From contig JANQJC010000016.1 in the NCBI GenBank assembly GCA_028281825.1, positions 18,373 to 82,372 of the forward strand: a stretch of DNA of 64,000 nt. The letters run 5' to 3'. The translations under genes were made by a program, and so were the position numbers. Within the stretch, counting starts at the first letter, position 1. Every line of letters begins with the position of its first letter. Below are positions 62,623 through 64,000 of the stretch, in pieces. The DNA is from Flavobacteriales bacterium (GTDB lineage Bacteria > Bacteroidota > Bacteroidia > JANQJC01). The notes under the pieces were generated by a model. That model searched no databases and had not been told where the DNA came from. It saw only the letters and a list, made by a program, of their open reading frames with translations.

Positions 62623-63285
62623 ATGGTGCTATATTGCATAAGCGGACTGGGTGGTGATGAAAGGGTGTTTTCCTTTTTGGATTTGAAAGGTGTTGAAGTG
62701 CGTTACCTCAATTGGCTCAAACCCAACATGAAGGAAACCATGGAAGAGTACGCCTCCCGCATGGCTCAGTTTATAGATACCACCCGTGAGTTTGGCATTA
62801 TAGGAGTTTCTTTTGGTGGTATGGTAGGCACCGAAATTGCCAAAATGCTGAACCCTAAATTTCTGGTGCTACTTTCCAGTGCAATGACTAGGGATGAGTT
62901 GCCCAAACTGTATAAAATAGGGGGCAAACTTGGTTTATACAAGCTAGTGCGACCAGTTTTCTTAAGGTGGGGGCAGTTTGCAGTGAATTGGATAGCCAGA
63001 ACTGACCAACCTGATAAAAGAAAACTTGTAAACCAAATGGTAAAAGATAGCGACCCTGATTTCTTGCGTTGGTCAGTAAAGATAGGGGCCACCTGGAAAA
63101 ATAAAGAGCGTGTGGAAGCAATTAGAATACATGGTACTAAAGACAACATACTGCCCATGCGTAATTTTAAAGCTGATTATATCATACATAAAGGCAAACA
63201 CTTAATTGTGATGACCCACCCTAAGGAAGTTTCTGATTTTCTGAACAATGAACTTAGGAGAAAGATAGGGCATAGCCAGCTATAA
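62623..63285 (+). CDS. Alpha/beta hydrolase, first of a tandem pair
   Basis: 220 residues, cytoplasmic. Compact alpha/beta-hydrolase fold: CISGLGGDERVF near the N-terminus, nucleophile elbow GVSFGGMVG (serine at about 65), acid in IHGTKDNILP and the catalytic histidine in KGKHLIVMTHPKEV. Lid region short. Substrate unknown. The next gene, 72 bases on, is a close relative, showing local duplication. Confidence 0.85.
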   Translation: MVLYCISGLGGDERVFSFLDLKGVEVRYLNWLKPNMKETMEEYASRMAQFIDTTREFGIIGVSFGGMVGTEIAKMLNPKFLVLLSSAMTRDELPKLYKIGGKLGLYKLVRPVFLRWGQFAVNWIARTDQPDKRKLVNQMVKDSDPDFLRWSVKIGATWKNKERVEAIRIHGTKDNILPMRNFKADYIIHKGKHLIVMTHPKEVSDFLNNELRRKIGHSQL

Positions 63286-63357
63286 AAATTTTAACACTAA
63301 AATTTAAACCATAATAGCCAAAATGGGTTATTTCTTCAATTACAAAACTTTGAAGAG

Positions 63358-64000
63358 ATGATAGTGTATTGTGTATGCGGGCTTGGGACAGATTATCGTA
63401 TTTTCTCTTTCTTAAACTTAAAAGATGTAGAAATCAGATATCTGGAATGGTTTAAGCCAGAACCTAAGGAAACTACCTGGGCTTATGCACAACGGATGGC
63501 TGACATGATTGATACTTCTGAGGATTTTGGGATAATTGGTATGTCATTCGGAGGAATGATGGCAACTGAAGTTTCCAAAATTGTCAATCCAAAGTTTCTG
63601 GTGTTGATATCAAGTGTGATGACCTATGAGGAATTGCCCCTTGTGTATAGAATGGCGGGTGGACTGGGCTTACATAAATTGTTACAGCCTCTGTTCCTAA
63701 AGAGTATTCAACACGTAGTTAATTTGTTCATTAATGAGGGTCCTGAAAAAAAAGAGATTGTCGAAAAAATGACCTGGGATTGTGACCCTGACTTTTTACA
63801 ATGGGCAGTTGGCAAAGGTGCAAATTGGAAAAATTCAACAGAAATTGATGCGATAAGAATTCATGGCACGAGTGATATAGTATTGCCAATGCCCAGAGGA
63901 AAGGTGGATTTTAAAATTGCTGGTGGAGGGCATCTGATAGTAATGACCCACGGTTATGAAATATCTGAATACTTGAATGCTTATATAAGGGATAATTTTT
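63358..64000 (+). CDS. Alpha/beta hydrolase, second of a tandem pair (3' end missing)
   Basis: Partial: 214 codons are open from ATG at 63358 to the window edge, close to the full family length of about 220. The translation runs MIVYCVCGLGTDYRIFSFLN, LEWFKPEPKET, IIGMSFGGMMATEVSK (nucleophile serine), IRIHGTSDIVLPMP and GGGHLIVMTHGYEI, parallel to its neighbour along the whole length. The catalytic serine, acid and histidine are all kept, so this copy should be active. No promoter recognised in the 72-base gap. Confidence 0.88.
   Translation, partial: MIVYCVCGLGTDYRIFSFLNLKDVEIRYLEWFKPEPKETTWAYAQRMADMIDTSEDFGIIGMSFGGMMATEVSKIVNPKFLVLISSVMTYEELPLVYRMAGGLGLHKLLQPLFLKSIQHVVNLFINEGPEKKEIVEKMTWDCDPDFLQWAVGKGANWKNSTEIDAIRIHGTSDIVLPMPRGKVDFKIAGGGHLIVMTHGYEISEYLNAYIRDNF

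Overview
The window comes from a low-to-mid GC member of the Bacteroidota, most likely a gliding or marine Cytophagales/Flavobacteriia-like lineage. The lines of evidence are secreted proteins with type IX secretion sorting domains of type A (PNPxS...KLxV at 13916-14968 and 57846-61295) and type B (gliding-motility C-terminus at 24115-28446), promoters of the phylum-specific TTG-N(17-23)-TAnnTTTG form (rplM, acpP, sod), a scarcity of Shine-Dalgarno sequences with several GTG/TTG starts, an archaeal-type phosphoglucose/phosphomannose isomerase, and a member of the IPExxxVDY family. Genus cannot be fixed from the sequence. The DNA reads as ordinary chromosome: no rRNA, tRNA, CRISPR, IS, integrase or phage genes were seen, and no gene-free stretch exceeds about 220 bases.

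Layout. 1-2658: beta-CASP metallo-ribonuclease (cut by the window edge) behind a universal stress protein, then a small ArsR-type regulator and a two-helix membrane protein. 2662-9564: B12-dependent ribonucleotide reductase, methionine aminopeptidase, a thioredoxin-like protein, GlpD and TrhO. 9625-14968: lipoproteins (a probable beta-solenoid, a PI-PLC-like enzyme), a membrane fatty-acid/sterol hydroxylase, a CBS-pair protein and a T9SS cargo protein. 15140-19183: an ArsR regulator, an HxlR regulator, and a divergent four-gene operon (DJ-1/PfpI lipoprotein, envelope protein, bestrophin channel, F420-type NADP oxidoreductase). 19192-23963: DUF2807 lipoprotein, lipB, PGI/PMI, lysS, superoxide dismutase. 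24115-29647: a 1443-residue PKD-repeat adhesin and Kbl. 29751-34114: the translation cluster rplM-rpsI-rpsB-tsf-pyrH-frr plus an RRM protein. 34171-40867: M23 peptidase, a GH31 enzyme with all the sulfoquinovosidase signature residues, an Nramp transporter fused to a universal stress domain, and a GH36 alpha-galactosidase. 40929-46125: MORN protein, SRPBCC protein, small CxxC membrane protein, and the minus-strand block tolC-adaptor-tsaB. 46319-53050: acpP-fabF-rnc, a TMTC-like TPR membrane protein, a small membrane protein, the IPExxxVDY protein and pyk. 53220-64000: two tandem OmpA-like envelope proteins, M42 aminopeptidase, Ca/Na antiporter, a lipid A acyltransferase-like protein, a very large T9SS protein whose PNGase F-like domain is interrupted by a LamG-like domain, nadD-gmk, and two tandem alpha/beta hydrolases, the second cut by the window edge.

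How it fits together. Most genes are core housekeeping (translation, lipoate, fatty acid, NAD, GMP, glycolysis). The accessory parts concern the cell envelope and polysaccharide or glycoprotein breakdown (GH31, GH36, PNGase F-like, PI-PLC-like) and stress responses (USPs, SOD, DJ-1/bestrophin operon). No clearly novel multi-gene defence or secretion system is visible. The best leads are the HxlR-linked bestrophin operon, the candidate sulfoquinovosidase standing alone, and the domain-interrupted PNGase F-like secreted protein.
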